Shown here: positions 5,049 to 12,413 of the stretch, piece after piece
Layout of the letters: each line of letters opens with the position of its first letter
Position numbering within the stretch: position 1 is the first letter of the stretch
IMG/VR virus record: IMGVR_UViG_3300047494_000008
Coordinates: 1 to 53,156 of that record
DNA length: 53,156 bases
DNA from: a virus
Direction: 5' to 3' (one strand)
Program-made: the position numbers and the translations under genes
The notes under the pieces: model-generated
What the model was told of the DNA's origin: nothing
Database searches by the model: none
What the model saw: the letters and a program-made list of their open reading frames with translations, nothing else

Positions 5049-7259
5049 ATGGCCATGTATGCAAGCGCCGTGGCGTCGGCCCCGGCGGAAATGATGCCGG
5101 AAGGCGTGGACGTCCCCAACAACAAGGATGCGCCGGTCAAGCGTATATCGGGCGCGGAGCTTCGCCAGCTTGGCCAGAACCTCTCGTCCCTGTTCGGGGC
5201 CTATAAGAACGACCGCCGACTGTTCGAGCTTCGGATGCTGCGCAACCAGCGGCAATATCTCGGCGTCTACGATCCCGAACTGGAGCAGGAGTTGAGCGTC
5301 AACCGCTCGCGCGCCTACCCCAGGATCACGCGGGTCAAGATCGTGTCGATCCTGTCGCGCCTCATGGACCTGATGTTCCAAGGCAACGAGCGCAACTGGG
5401 AGGTCAAGGCGCAGCCGTGGCCGGAAATGACCATGGACGAAATGCAGGAGGCGATGGAGGCGGCCATGCAGGCTGACCAGGCCGCGCAGGTTCCGACGCC
5501 CAACCCGCCCGACGTCGATTACATCATGGGCGCGGTGCAGACCTACGCGGATCGCCGCGCGGAGCAGATGTCGAAGTTGATTGACGATCAACTCCAGGAA
5601 CTCGGCGGGAGCCAGAAGAAAGATTACGTGGCGTTGAACCGGGCCGTCATCCGGTCGGGCCTCATTTACGGCGTCGGCGTTCTGCGCGGCCCATTCGCGC
5701 GCAAGAGCCAGAGCGTGATCTGGAACTTCGACAATCCGAAAATGCCCGTGCCTCGCAAGATCGAGGTGTTCAAGCCGATGTTCGAGTGGCTCAACCTCTG
5801 GGACTTCTACCCCGACATGAGCGCCAAGAGCATCGAGAGCATGGACGGCTATTTCATCCGCCAGATTTTCTCGCGCTCGCAGATCAGGGAGTTGGCCACG
5901 CGCTCCGATTTCATGGCTGACCAAATTCTGGAGTATCTCAAGACGCACGAGGTCGGCAACTACAAGGCCGAGTATTACGAGGCTGAGCTTCGCGCCATGG
6001 GCGTGAAGGCCAACGTCAACGAGCAGAAGCCCGAGACAACCAAGTACGAGGTGCTCTGTTGGCACGGCAAGGTCAGCGGCAACTATCTGACGCTCGCGGG
6101 CGTGGACGTGCCCGAGGATAAGCTGGCCGACGACATGGACGCGGAGATTTGGTTGCTCGACGGCAACGTCATCAAGGCGATCATCAACCCGTGGAAGGAA
6201 CTGGGCGTGGACATGCCCATGATCCACACGTTCATTTTTGACGAGGACGACACGTCGCCGCTGGGCTTCGGCGTGCCGAACTCGATGCGGGACAGCCAGA
6301 TGGCCGTCGCGGCGGCCACGCGCATGTTGATGGACAACGCCAGCGTGGTCTGTGGCCCCAACATCGAGGTCAACACCGATCTGATGCGCCCCGACCAGGA
6401 CTTGAGGAACATCACCTCCTACAAGGTCTGGTATCGTGAGGGCGACGGGCCAGAGGCCCAGTGGCCGGCGGTGCGCAATGTGCAGATCGACAGCCACCTG
6501 GATGACCTGCTCAAGGTCATCGACCTATTCATGAAGTTCGCCGACGCCGAGACCTTCGTGGGTCCCGCGACCGGGGGCGACATGAGCCATGCCCCCAGCG
6601 AGCCGATGCGGACGGCGGCGGGCGCATCCATGTTGCGAGGCGACGCGGCGCTGCCCTTCAAGGACATGATCCGCTCGTTTGATAGCCTGACGCAGAGCAT
6701 CATCTACGCGATGGTGCAGTTCAACCGGCAGTTCAACCCAGAGCTTGCGCCCATGGCCGACTATGACGTCATCGCCAGAGGCGCGACATCATTGATGGCC
6801 AAGGAACTCCGTGGTATGCAGGCCGATCAGTTGGTCAGCACGCTCACCCCCGAAGAGAAGCAGGAGGTGGACATGCGCAAGCTGATCCTGGCCCGCCTGA
6901 AATCCAGGGATATGGAGGACATCCTTGTTGATATGTCGGAGAGCAAGCGCCGGTCGGCGCAGCAAGCCCAGACGGCGGCTCAGACGGCGGATCAACAGAA
7001 CCGCATGATGGAGGCCAACATCCGCAAGATATTGTCGGACGGCTTCAAGAACATCGCTAGTGGCCAGATGCACGTTTCCAGTGCAGACGCCACGAGCGTC
7101 GCCACGGCAATGGACGTACTGGAAAGGGGCATAAGCAATGGCGTCATACAAGGAGGCGGAGTGGACCCTAATCAAGTCCTTAAACCTGAGCTATCAGGGG
7201 TCGGACCAGGCGCTAATGGTCCTGGTGGACCTGCTCCAGCTTCGGCTGGCCAAGCGTAA
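5049..7259 (+). CDS. Portal protein
   Basis: 736 residues, starting two bases after the terminase stop with GGAGAT just before ATG 5049. The N-terminal third is helical and acidic with Met-rich segments (MTMDEMQEAMEAAMQ), followed by a segment typical of podovirus portals (NRAVIRSGLIYGVGVLRGPF) and a wing-type core (FEWLNLWDFYPDMS). The C-terminus is Gln-rich helical and then Gly/Pro-rich (GPGANGPGGPAPASAGQA). Length, position between terminase and scaffold, and these motifs support the call. Twelve copies form the ring through which DNA passes. Confidence 0.9.
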   Translation: MAMYASAVASAPAEMMPEGVDVPNNKDAPVKRISGAELRQLGQNLSSLFGAYKNDRRLFELRMLRNQRQYLGVYDPELEQELSVNRSRAYPRITRVKIVSILSRLMDLMFQGNERNWEVKAQPWPEMTMDEMQEAMEAAMQADQAAQVPTPNPPDVDYIMGAVQTYADRRAEQMSKLIDDQLQELGGSQKKDYVALNRAVIRSGLIYGVGVLRGPFARKSQSVIWNFDNPKMPVPRKIEVFKPMFEWLNLWDFYPDMSAKSIESMDGYFIRQIFSRSQIRELATRSDFMADQILEYLKTHEVGNYKAEYYEAELRAMGVKANVNEQKPETTKYEVLCWHGKVSGNYLTLAGVDVPEDKLADDMDAEIWLLDGNVIKAIINPWKELGVDMPMIHTFIFDEDDTSPLGFGVPNSMRDSQMAVAAATRMLMDNASVVCGPNIEVNTDLMRPDQDLRNITSYKVWYREGDGPEAQWPAVRNVQIDSHLDDLLKVIDLFMKFADAETFVGPATGGDMSHAPSEPMRTAAGASMLRGDAALPFKDMIRSFDSLTQSIIYAMVQFNRQFNPELAPMADYDVIARGATSLMAKELRGMQADQLVSTLTPEEKQEVDMRKLILARLKSRDMEDILVDMSESKRRSAQQAQTAAQTADQQNRMMEANIRKILSDGFKNIASGQMHVSSADATSVATAMDVLERGISNGVIQGGGVDPNQVLKPELSGVGPGANGPGGPAPASAGQA

Positions 7260-7371
7260 AGACGATCTTATGAAGGCTCGTCCTGAGACCTTCATGGCTA
7301 TTCAAGGGGACTGCAACGCCCTAAACGAGTTGCTTGAGGATATTGTTGTTCAACGCAAGGCAGGAAACTAA
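7138..7371 (+). CDS. Unknown 77-residue helical protein overlapping the portal gene
   Basis: Starts at ATG 7138 inside the portal gene in another frame (122 bases of overlap), after AAAGGGG at good spacing, and ends 3 bases before the scaffold gene. The product is helical (ALMVLVDLLQLRLAKRKDDL). The overlapped part of the portal encodes its low-complexity Gly/Pro tail, which tolerates a second reading frame. Function unknown; position suggests a head accessory protein. Confidence 0.6.
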   Translation: MASYKEAEWTLIKSLNLSYQGSDQALMVLVDLLQLRLAKRKDDLMKARPETFMAIQGDCNALNELLEDIVVQRKAGN

Positions 7372-7374
7372 GTC

Positions 7375-8373
7375 ATGGCCAAACTCCCTACCGAAACCTC
7401 CGTCGCGGCCCTTTCTGCGGCTCTGGCGGCCCCTGCGGTCGAAAAAGACGACTTCGCGGACGCGTTCGCGAACTTCACGAGCGAGAAGCCCGACCTCACG
7501 GAGACCCAGCCAGACGCGACAGCGCAGGCCGCTGACGGCAAAGAGGCCGCTGAGGGCACCGAAGGGACCGAAACCGAGATCGAGGGCGCTCCTGGGGCTG
7601 GAGACGAGGGCCTGACGGCTGAGCAGATCGCCGAGAAGGCGGAGGCCGACGCGGCGAAGGCGGAAGCGGACGCGGCTGCGGCCCTGGAGGCGGCCAAGAA
7701 AGCCCCGACCGACGACGCGGTGACGCGTCTGGCCGACATGCTGGCCGAGCGCACCAAGCCCGCTCCGCAACAGGTGGACAACCGCAACCAGCCTGAGCCG
7801 CTCTACACCACCCAGGAGGTGGCCAAGCTCACCGAGTTCTACAAGGAATGGCCTGAGGTCGCCCCGGCGGTGGAAATCCTGCTCAAGGGCGCGATGACCA
7901 ACATCACCAACCATATCTTCGCGGAGGTCGCCAAGACGCTGGCACCAAGGATGCGGCTTCTGGAGCAGTTGGCGGACAACTTCCAGTACCAGGAGATCAC
8001 CAGGACGATCCCCGATTACAATGAGCAGTTGCACGCGGACGTTACCAAATGGATTGAAGGCCAGAAAGGATACTTGAAAGCCGCCTACACCAATGTTATG
8101 CAGGAAGGGACGGTTGACGATTTCAATGATCTCGTCGCCCGTTACCGGCAGGAGACAGGCAAGGCAGCGCCCGCCAACACTGGGAACGCACCCCAGCAAG
8201 GCGGCACAACCAAGCCGGCTCCTGCCGCTGCACTGACCCCAGCCGCCAAAAAAGCGGCGGCTGCGTTGGCCCCAGTGAATAGCAAGCGTTCGGGATTGGT
8301 CGAGGTCGAGCCTCAGGGTTACGACGACGCGTTCGACAAATTCGCCGCAGACGCTTTCGCCAAGACTGGCTAA
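7375..8373 (+). CDS. Probable head scaffolding protein
   Basis: 332 residues from ATG 7375 with AGGAAAC upstream. The N-terminal half is acidic and rich in Ala and Glu (AEKAEADAAKAEADAAAAL), predicted coiled coil or disordered. The middle is helical, and the tail is Ala/Pro-rich, ending with a folded-looking element (VEVEPQGYDDAFDKFAADAF). Composition and position directly before the major capsid gene are typical of scaffolds that shape the prohead and then leave. No protease motif is seen, so release rather than cleavage is likely. Confidence 0.75.
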   Translation: MAKLPTETSVAALSAALAAPAVEKDDFADAFANFTSEKPDLTETQPDATAQAADGKEAAEGTEGTETEIEGAPGAGDEGLTAEQIAEKAEADAAKAEADAAAALEAAKKAPTDDAVTRLADMLAERTKPAPQQVDNRNQPEPLYTTQEVAKLTEFYKEWPEVAPAVEILLKGAMTNITNHIFAEVAKTLAPRMRLLEQLADNFQYQEITRTIPDYNEQLHADVTKWIEGQKGYLKAAYTNVMQEGTVDDFNDLVARYRQETGKAAPANTGNAPQQGGTTKPAPAAALTPAAKKAAAALAPVNSKRSGLVEVEPQGYDDAFDKFAADAFAKTG

Positions 8374-8394
8374 CCAACCAAGGGGTTCTGAATT

Positions 8395-9459
8395 ATGGCT
8401 GCTGCTGTTACTTCCTACGGCGACATTTCTCCGGCGGTCGCCGCCTACTCGGTCGTGCGGATGCTCACCCGCGCGATCCCGCTTCTCCAGTTGGAGCGGT
8501 TCGGACAGACCTACCCTCTGCCCACCAACTCCACCCAGACGGCGAAGTTTCGTCGTTACTTCCTGTCCGGCGCGAGCGGGTCGGCGGGTCCCGACAACGG
8601 CATCAATGGCGGCTCGCCGTTCAGCACGCCCCTCGCCATTACGCCGCTGGTCGAAGGCGTGACGCCCACGGGCTCCATGCTGGCCAACCAGGACTACACG
8701 GTTCAGTTGGCGCAGTACGGCGACTTCGTGACCATCACGGACGTCATCGTGGACACCCACACCGATCCGGTCCTGGCGCAGATCAGCGAAATCCTCGGCG
8801 AGCAGGCGGCCCAGACGGTCGAGACCTTGCGCTTCAACGTGCTCAAGGCCGGCACCAACGTGTGGTACGCCAACAATGTTGGCTCGCGATCCGCCGTCAT
8901 CACGGCGATCGCGCTGGCCGATCAGCGGCGCGTCTCCACCGGCCTCAACCGGCAGAACGCGAAAAAGATCACCACGGTCGTGGGTTCCACCCCGGCCTAC
9001 GCCACGAAGTCGGTGGAAGCCGCGTACATGGCGGTGGTGCACCCCGATCTCGAAACCGACATCCGCTCGATGGCCGGGTTCGTGCCGGTCGCCAGCTACG
9101 GTCCCCACACCTCGCCGTTCGAGGGCGAGATCGGGTCGGTCGAGCAGGTCCGCTATCTCCAGTCCACCATCATCGCTCCGTTCGTCAGCGCGGGCGGCAC
9201 CACGGGCGCAGCGACGACGTTCCGCTCCACGGACGGCGCTCACAACGACGTCTACCCGGTTCTCATCTTTGCGCGCGACAGCTTCGGCATCGTCCCGCTC
9301 AAGGGCAAGTCCGCGATGACGCCGATGGTGGTCAACCCCAAGCCGGCTCCCGGCGATCCCCTGGGCCAGCGCGGCACCGTGGGCTGGAAGCTCTGGACCA
9401 CGACGGTCATTCTCCAGGATGCGTTCCTGGCCCGATTGGAAGTCGCCTGCACGATGTAA
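8395..9459 (+). CDS. Major capsid protein, N4-gp56 family
   Basis: 354 residues from ATG 8395, with a strong AAGGGG upstream. It shows the family's signature order: an N-terminal helix ending LERFGQTYPLP, a strand with AKFRRY, then EGVTPTGSML, QYGDFVTITDV, HTDPVLAQISEILGEQAAQT and LRFNVLKAGTNVWYA. Near the C-terminus are the conserved GEIGSVEQVRY and HNDVYPVLIFARDSFG. It builds the HK97-fold shell. An intrinsic terminator follows at 9465-9489, probably separating abundant capsid message from later genes. Confidence 0.95.
   Translation: MAAAVTSYGDISPAVAAYSVVRMLTRAIPLLQLERFGQTYPLPTNSTQTAKFRRYFLSGASGSAGPDNGINGGSPFSTPLAITPLVEGVTPTGSMLANQDYTVQLAQYGDFVTITDVIVDTHTDPVLAQISEILGEQAAQTVETLRFNVLKAGTNVWYANNVGSRSAVITAIALADQRRVSTGLNRQNAKKITTVVGSTPAYATKSVEAAYMAVVHPDLETDIRSMAGFVPVASYGPHTSPFEGEIGSVEQVRYLQSTIIAPFVSAGGTTGAATTFRSTDGAHNDVYPVLIFARDSFGIVPLKGKSAMTPMVVNPKPAPGDPLGQRGTVGWKLWTTTVILQDAFLARLEVACTM
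8869..8883. repeat. 15-bp perfect palindrome GCCAACA-A-TGTTGGC in the capsid gene
   Basis: Two 7-base arms around a central A, containing the dispersed site AACAATGTT (8872-8880), inside the major capsid coding sequence. Confidence 0.65.
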
Positions 9460-9464
9460 CACTG

Positions 9465-9489
9465 ATGGGGGCTTAGGCCCCCGTCTTTT
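9465..9489 (+). terminator. Intrinsic terminator after the capsid gene
   Basis: GGGGGC (9467-9472), loop TTAG, GCCCCC (9477-9482), extended by an A-T and a T-G pair, then GTCTTTT. It lies 5 bases after the capsid stop codon. Since 27 bases remain before the next gene, that gene depends on read-through. Confidence 0.85.
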
Positions 9490-9515
9490 GCTCTCCAGGC
9501 TCAAGGGGCCACGAT

Positions 9516-9911
9516 ATGACCATCAATGTTATCGACACCATGTTCCACGGTTCCTCGTTCCCGCCCTCCTACACGGGGCCGGGTACGCTGATTGGGAACG
9601 TGCGCAACGCCGCGTCGGTCATCAATCAGACCTGCGGCAACTACACCTCCAACGGCAACGCCACTCAGATCAACCTGGGTTTCCGGCCCACCTACATTCG
9701 GTTCTTCAACCTGACGGACGACATTTCCTGGGAGTGGATGTCGGGCTTCGGCGCGACCCAGAGCATCAAAACAGTCGGTGCGGGCACCATGACCGTGGAC
9801 ACCGGCTCCGCGTTCACGCTGACGGACGGCGGCTCGGGCAACTGGACGCTCACCACCAGCACCACGCTGGAGGGCACCGCCAAGGCGCTCGTGTTCAGCA
9901 TCGAGGGTTAA
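9516..9911 (+). CDS. Putative virion (head decoration-like) protein
   Basis: 131 residues from ATG 9516, preceded by AAGGGG. The sequence is rich in Thr, Gly, Ser and Asn with beta-strand pattern (FRPTYIRFFNLTDDISWEW, and LTTSTTLEGTAKALVFSI at the end). No cysteine pair, no helix. Position directly after the capsid and a dedicated pair of flanking terminators suggest an abundant structural protein such as a decoration protein; family not recognised. Confidence 0.7.
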   Translation: MTINVIDTMFHGSSFPPSYTGPGTLIGNVRNAASVINQTCGNYTSNGNATQINLGFRPTYIRFFNLTDDISWEWMSGFGATQSIKTVGAGTMTVDTGSAFTLTDGGSGNWTLTTSTTLEGTAKALVFSIEG

Positions 9912-9934
9912 CCCACCTCCCACAGGTTAGGGTC

Positions 9935-9963
9935 ATGGGGGGCCGCGAGGTCCCCCATTTTTT
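9935..9963 (+). terminator. Strong intrinsic terminator with GNRA-type loop
   Basis: ATGGGGGGCC (9935-9944) pairs with GGTCCCCCAT (9949-9958) around the tetraloop GCGA, followed immediately by TTTTT (9959-9963). This is the most canonical terminator in the window. It is the second within 500 bases; together they bracket 9516-9911. Confidence 0.9.
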
Positions 9964-9976
9964 CTTGGGGAGTTCG

Positions 9977-10273
9977 ATGGGAGAGTACGGCATGAACTCT
10001 GATTGCTGCGTCCGCATCGAGCGGTTCGCTAACGGCTTCACTGTTGAGATCAAGGACCCAGCCATTGTGAAATACAATGCGCTGCCCTACGATCCCAAGA
10101 AATCGCGGCCATACAAAGAGCCGTGGAAACCCTTTGTGTTCAAGACTGCGGAGGAAGTGATAACCTTCCTGACGAAGAACTTGAAGAAAGCCATGGTCTC
10201 CAAGAGTGGAGACGATGCTGACGAGTTTTCAACGGCCTGGAATATGGCCACAACGGAGAGCGACGATGGTTGA
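9977..10273 (+). CDS. Unknown 98-residue protein
   Basis: ATG 9977 follows GGGGAG closely; a second ATG at 9992 is also usable. The product looks globular (RIERFANGFTVEIKDPAIV, then a basic PYDPKKSRPYKEPWKPF stretch and a helix). The family is not recognised, although small proteins with a VRRFTNGFTVE-like start are common in phage head operons. Its last 8 bases overlap the next gene. Confidence 0.75.
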   Translation: MGEYGMNSDCCVRIERFANGFTVEIKDPAIVKYNALPYDPKKSRPYKEPWKPFVFKTAEEVITFLTKNLKKAMVSKSGDDADEFSTAWNMATTESDDG

Positions 10274-10607
10274 TCTAGGAAATAACCTCAGCCCGCAGGA
10301 CGGCGCACCGCCCCCGGCTCGGCGTCAGGGCAAGAACATGGGTCCGCTGCGGGGCCAGAAAACCCAGCGCATCATGGTTGAAGAGAGTTCGGAAATCCCG
10401 CCCACAGGCTTGTTTGTCGGCGTCAACGGTTACGGCTACATGATCAAGCCGGGCGTTGTGATCGACGCGCCCATGGCGGTGATCGAGGTGCTCAATAACG
10501 CCATCATCACGGTGCCCATCGTGAACCCCGACACCTTGCAGATCACAGGCACGCGCTCACGTCGGCGGTTTTCCTACCGCTCGATGGAAGGTGTGGCGCT
10601 CGATTAA
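10266..10607 (+). CDS. Unknown 113-residue protein
   Basis: Start set at ATG 10266 (MVDLGNNLSPQDG) after GGAGAG; it overlaps the end of the preceding gene by 8 bases. A basic, Pro/Arg-rich N-terminus (APPPARRQGKNMG) precedes a beta-rich domain (GLFVGVNGYGYMIKPG, TVPIVNPDTLQITGTRSRRR). Likely a small structural or head-completion protein by position. Family not recognised. Confidence 0.7.
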   Translation: MVDLGNNLSPQDGAPPPARRQGKNMGPLRGQKTQRIMVEESSEIPPTGLFVGVNGYGYMIKPGVVIDAPMAVIEVLNNAIITVPIVNPDTLQITGTRSRRRFSYRSMEGVALD

Positions 10608-10617
10608 CTGGAGAACA

Positions 10618-11403
10618 ATGATGCTTCTCGGCGAACTGCTCACAGAGTTGCGGGATAACCAACTCCGCGACAAATCCGATCAGGTCGCCGGGAGCGCGTC
10701 CGACCAACTATGGACGGACGACACGTTGATCAGGTATATCAGTCAAGCACAAAGCAAATTTGCGACGTTGACGTCGTGCATACGTGACGCATCGACTCCA
10801 GCGGTTTGTCAGCTTAAAGTCGTGCCGTTGACGCCCAGTATCTTTTCGCTGCACCCTAGCGTCATTGCTGTCTTGTCGGCGCGCTATCCTGACGACCACG
10901 CGGACCTCGCGCGCACGAGCCACGACGTATTCAACAACTACCACACGCCAGATCGAAGGTTTTACGACAGCGCGTATCTGACGAGCTATACGCCTGGCAA
11001 GCCGCTCGCCTACAGCACGGACGAGGGCATGGCTCAGGATGACTATGGCGCGTTTAATACGATGACTTTTCGCACCTACCCCGATGTCGGGGCTGGCTTC
11101 GGGGCCACCATCGCGCTGCGTGTGATCCGTCGTCCAATCAACCATCTGAGCACGGCGAACCTGAACGCACGGCTGGAAATCCCCGAGCACTACCACATGG
11201 ACATTCTCGATTGGGCGGGCTACCTCGCGCTGCGGGGTCCTGATCTCGACGTGGCAGGGGGCGACGGCAAGGGCACCGCCGACAAGTTGAGGGCGAGTTT
11301 CATGCAGACCATCAAGGATGCGAAGCGCGACATGCAGCGCCGGATGTTTGCGCCGATGGTCTGGGACTTCGGACGCAACGGCTTTTCTTACGAGAGGGAC
11401 TGA
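10618..11403 (+). CDS. Putative head-to-tail adaptor (DUF6682-like)
   Basis: 261 residues; ATG 10618 has GGAG just upstream and a second ATG follows at once. The opening (LLGELLTELRDNQLRD...) and the LWTDDTLIRYISQAQSKFA motif resemble phage adaptor proteins that plug the portal, which begin with a helix and a W-x-D-x-x-L-x-R-Y-I segment. The rest is mixed alpha/beta with Tyr-rich loops. In short-tailed phages the adaptor ring joins portal and tail. Its stop codon overlaps the next start (TGATG). Confidence 0.6.
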   Translation: MMLLGELLTELRDNQLRDKSDQVAGSASDQLWTDDTLIRYISQAQSKFATLTSCIRDASTPAVCQLKVVPLTPSIFSLHPSVIAVLSARYPDDHADLARTSHDVFNNYHTPDRRFYDSAYLTSYTPGKPLAYSTDEGMAQDDYGAFNTMTFRTYPDVGAGFGATIALRVIRRPINHLSTANLNARLEIPEHYHMDILDWAGYLALRGPDLDVAGGDGKGTADKLRASFMQTIKDAKRDMQRRMFAPMVWDFGRNGFSYERD

Positions 11404-12404
11404 TGGCTCAAGTTCTCAATTTCGATCAGGCGCTCAGCAACGCTCAGGCGGCTCCGGCGTCGCCCGTGGACCCTACCCTGGTCCAGCCGGCGAACTCGGA
11501 GTGGATGAACCCGCCCCAGCCCCAAGCCGTGGGTCCTGGCCTGCCCTCGTTCGCGCTGAACATGAAGCCGCCGCCGGCTGCGCCTGTGGGCGACCCCACG
11601 CGGTCGGGCCTCTACAACCTTCTGTCGGGCATGAGCAACAACATTGCTGACCCGGCTGCGGGCGAGGTGCCCGGCGTCCCCGTGAACGATCCGACGACGG
11701 CGCACCAGAAGAACATCCAGGCGTTGACGACTGCGCCGGGGCCGCTCGACTATCTCGGCAACTTCGTGGCCGGCGACGCCAAAGGCAAGGCTGCGCTCGA
11801 TGCGCAGGGCCAGACGGCGACGACGATCAACAACAACCCGCACATGCTGGCGTATCTGAACGCCAACCCTGGCGCGGCGGCTCAGGCGGTCGGCAATCCC
11901 AAAGTGATCGGTGGGCTCCAGGACGCGTTCGACGCGGCGGTGGCGGCGTCCAAGACGCAGCACCTTTACGACAGCGGCGACGGTCGTGCGTTCACCAAGA
12001 CGATGACGCCTGAGCAATCAATGCACGTTGCGGCGCAGGCGAAGATCACCGGTGAGGACCCGGCGGCGATCCACGCGGTTGCGCATCATGGCGACTTCAC
12101 GGACCAGGAGTTCGAGGACGCCACCAAGAACCTTTCGTGGGACCAGATGACCAAGTTGGTTGGTCTTCAGCACTATCTGACGCCTCAGCAACAGTTGGTG
12201 CCGGCGTATCTGGGGCAACTCCACTCGCAGTCGCAGGCGGCGGATAAGGCGCTCGCGGACGCGCAGGCGGCGAATATGGCTCCGGCCAAGCTCAAGGAAC
12301 TCCAGGCGGCGGCGGTCAAGGCCAAGGGCGACCGCGATGCGGTGATCCAAAAGCTGATCGAGGGCCAGAGCGTGATCTACCCGAACTCCGCTATCAGTCA
12401 GTGA
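11403..12404 (+). CDS. Unknown virion protein, 333 residues
   Basis: Begins at ATG 11403 in a TGATG overlap with the adaptor gene. The N-terminal ~150 residues are Pro/Ala/Asn-rich (QAAPASPVDPTLVQP) and likely flexible. The C-terminal half is helical with Gln and Ala repeats (SQSQAADKALADAQAANM). The composition resembles that of internal (ejected) proteins of short-tailed phages, which also precede a giant internal protein. No enzyme motif seen. Confidence 0.65.
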   Translation: MAQVLNFDQALSNAQAAPASPVDPTLVQPANSEWMNPPQPQAVGPGLPSFALNMKPPPAAPVGDPTRSGLYNLLSGMSNNIADPAAGEVPGVPVNDPTTAHQKNIQALTTAPGPLDYLGNFVAGDAKGKAALDAQGQTATTINNNPHMLAYLNANPGAAAQAVGNPKVIGGLQDAFDAAVAASKTQHLYDSGDGRAFTKTMTPEQSMHVAAQAKITGEDPAAIHAVAHHGDFTDQEFEDATKNLSWDQMTKLVGLQHYLTPQQQLVPAYLGQLHSQSQAADKALADAQAANMAPAKLKELQAAAVKAKGDRDAVIQKLIEGQSVIYPNSAISQ

Positions 12405-12413
12405 GGTTAGTTG

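Noticed and set aside
5031-6497. A 488-codon minus-strand frame opposite the portal gene (and similar ones at 4084-4953, 15678-16886, 17439-18521)
   Set aside because: All are antisense to clear genes and show mirror-image codon composition typical of high-GC shadows.
7321-9504. A 727-codon open frame on the minus strand opposite the scaffold and capsid genes
   Set aside because: It lies antisense to confidently identified genes, has His/Arg/Gly-rich shadow composition and no ribosome binding site.
9692-9901. Minus-strand frames opposite the 131-residue gene
   Set aside because: Antisense to a gene with a strong binding site and flanking rightward terminators.
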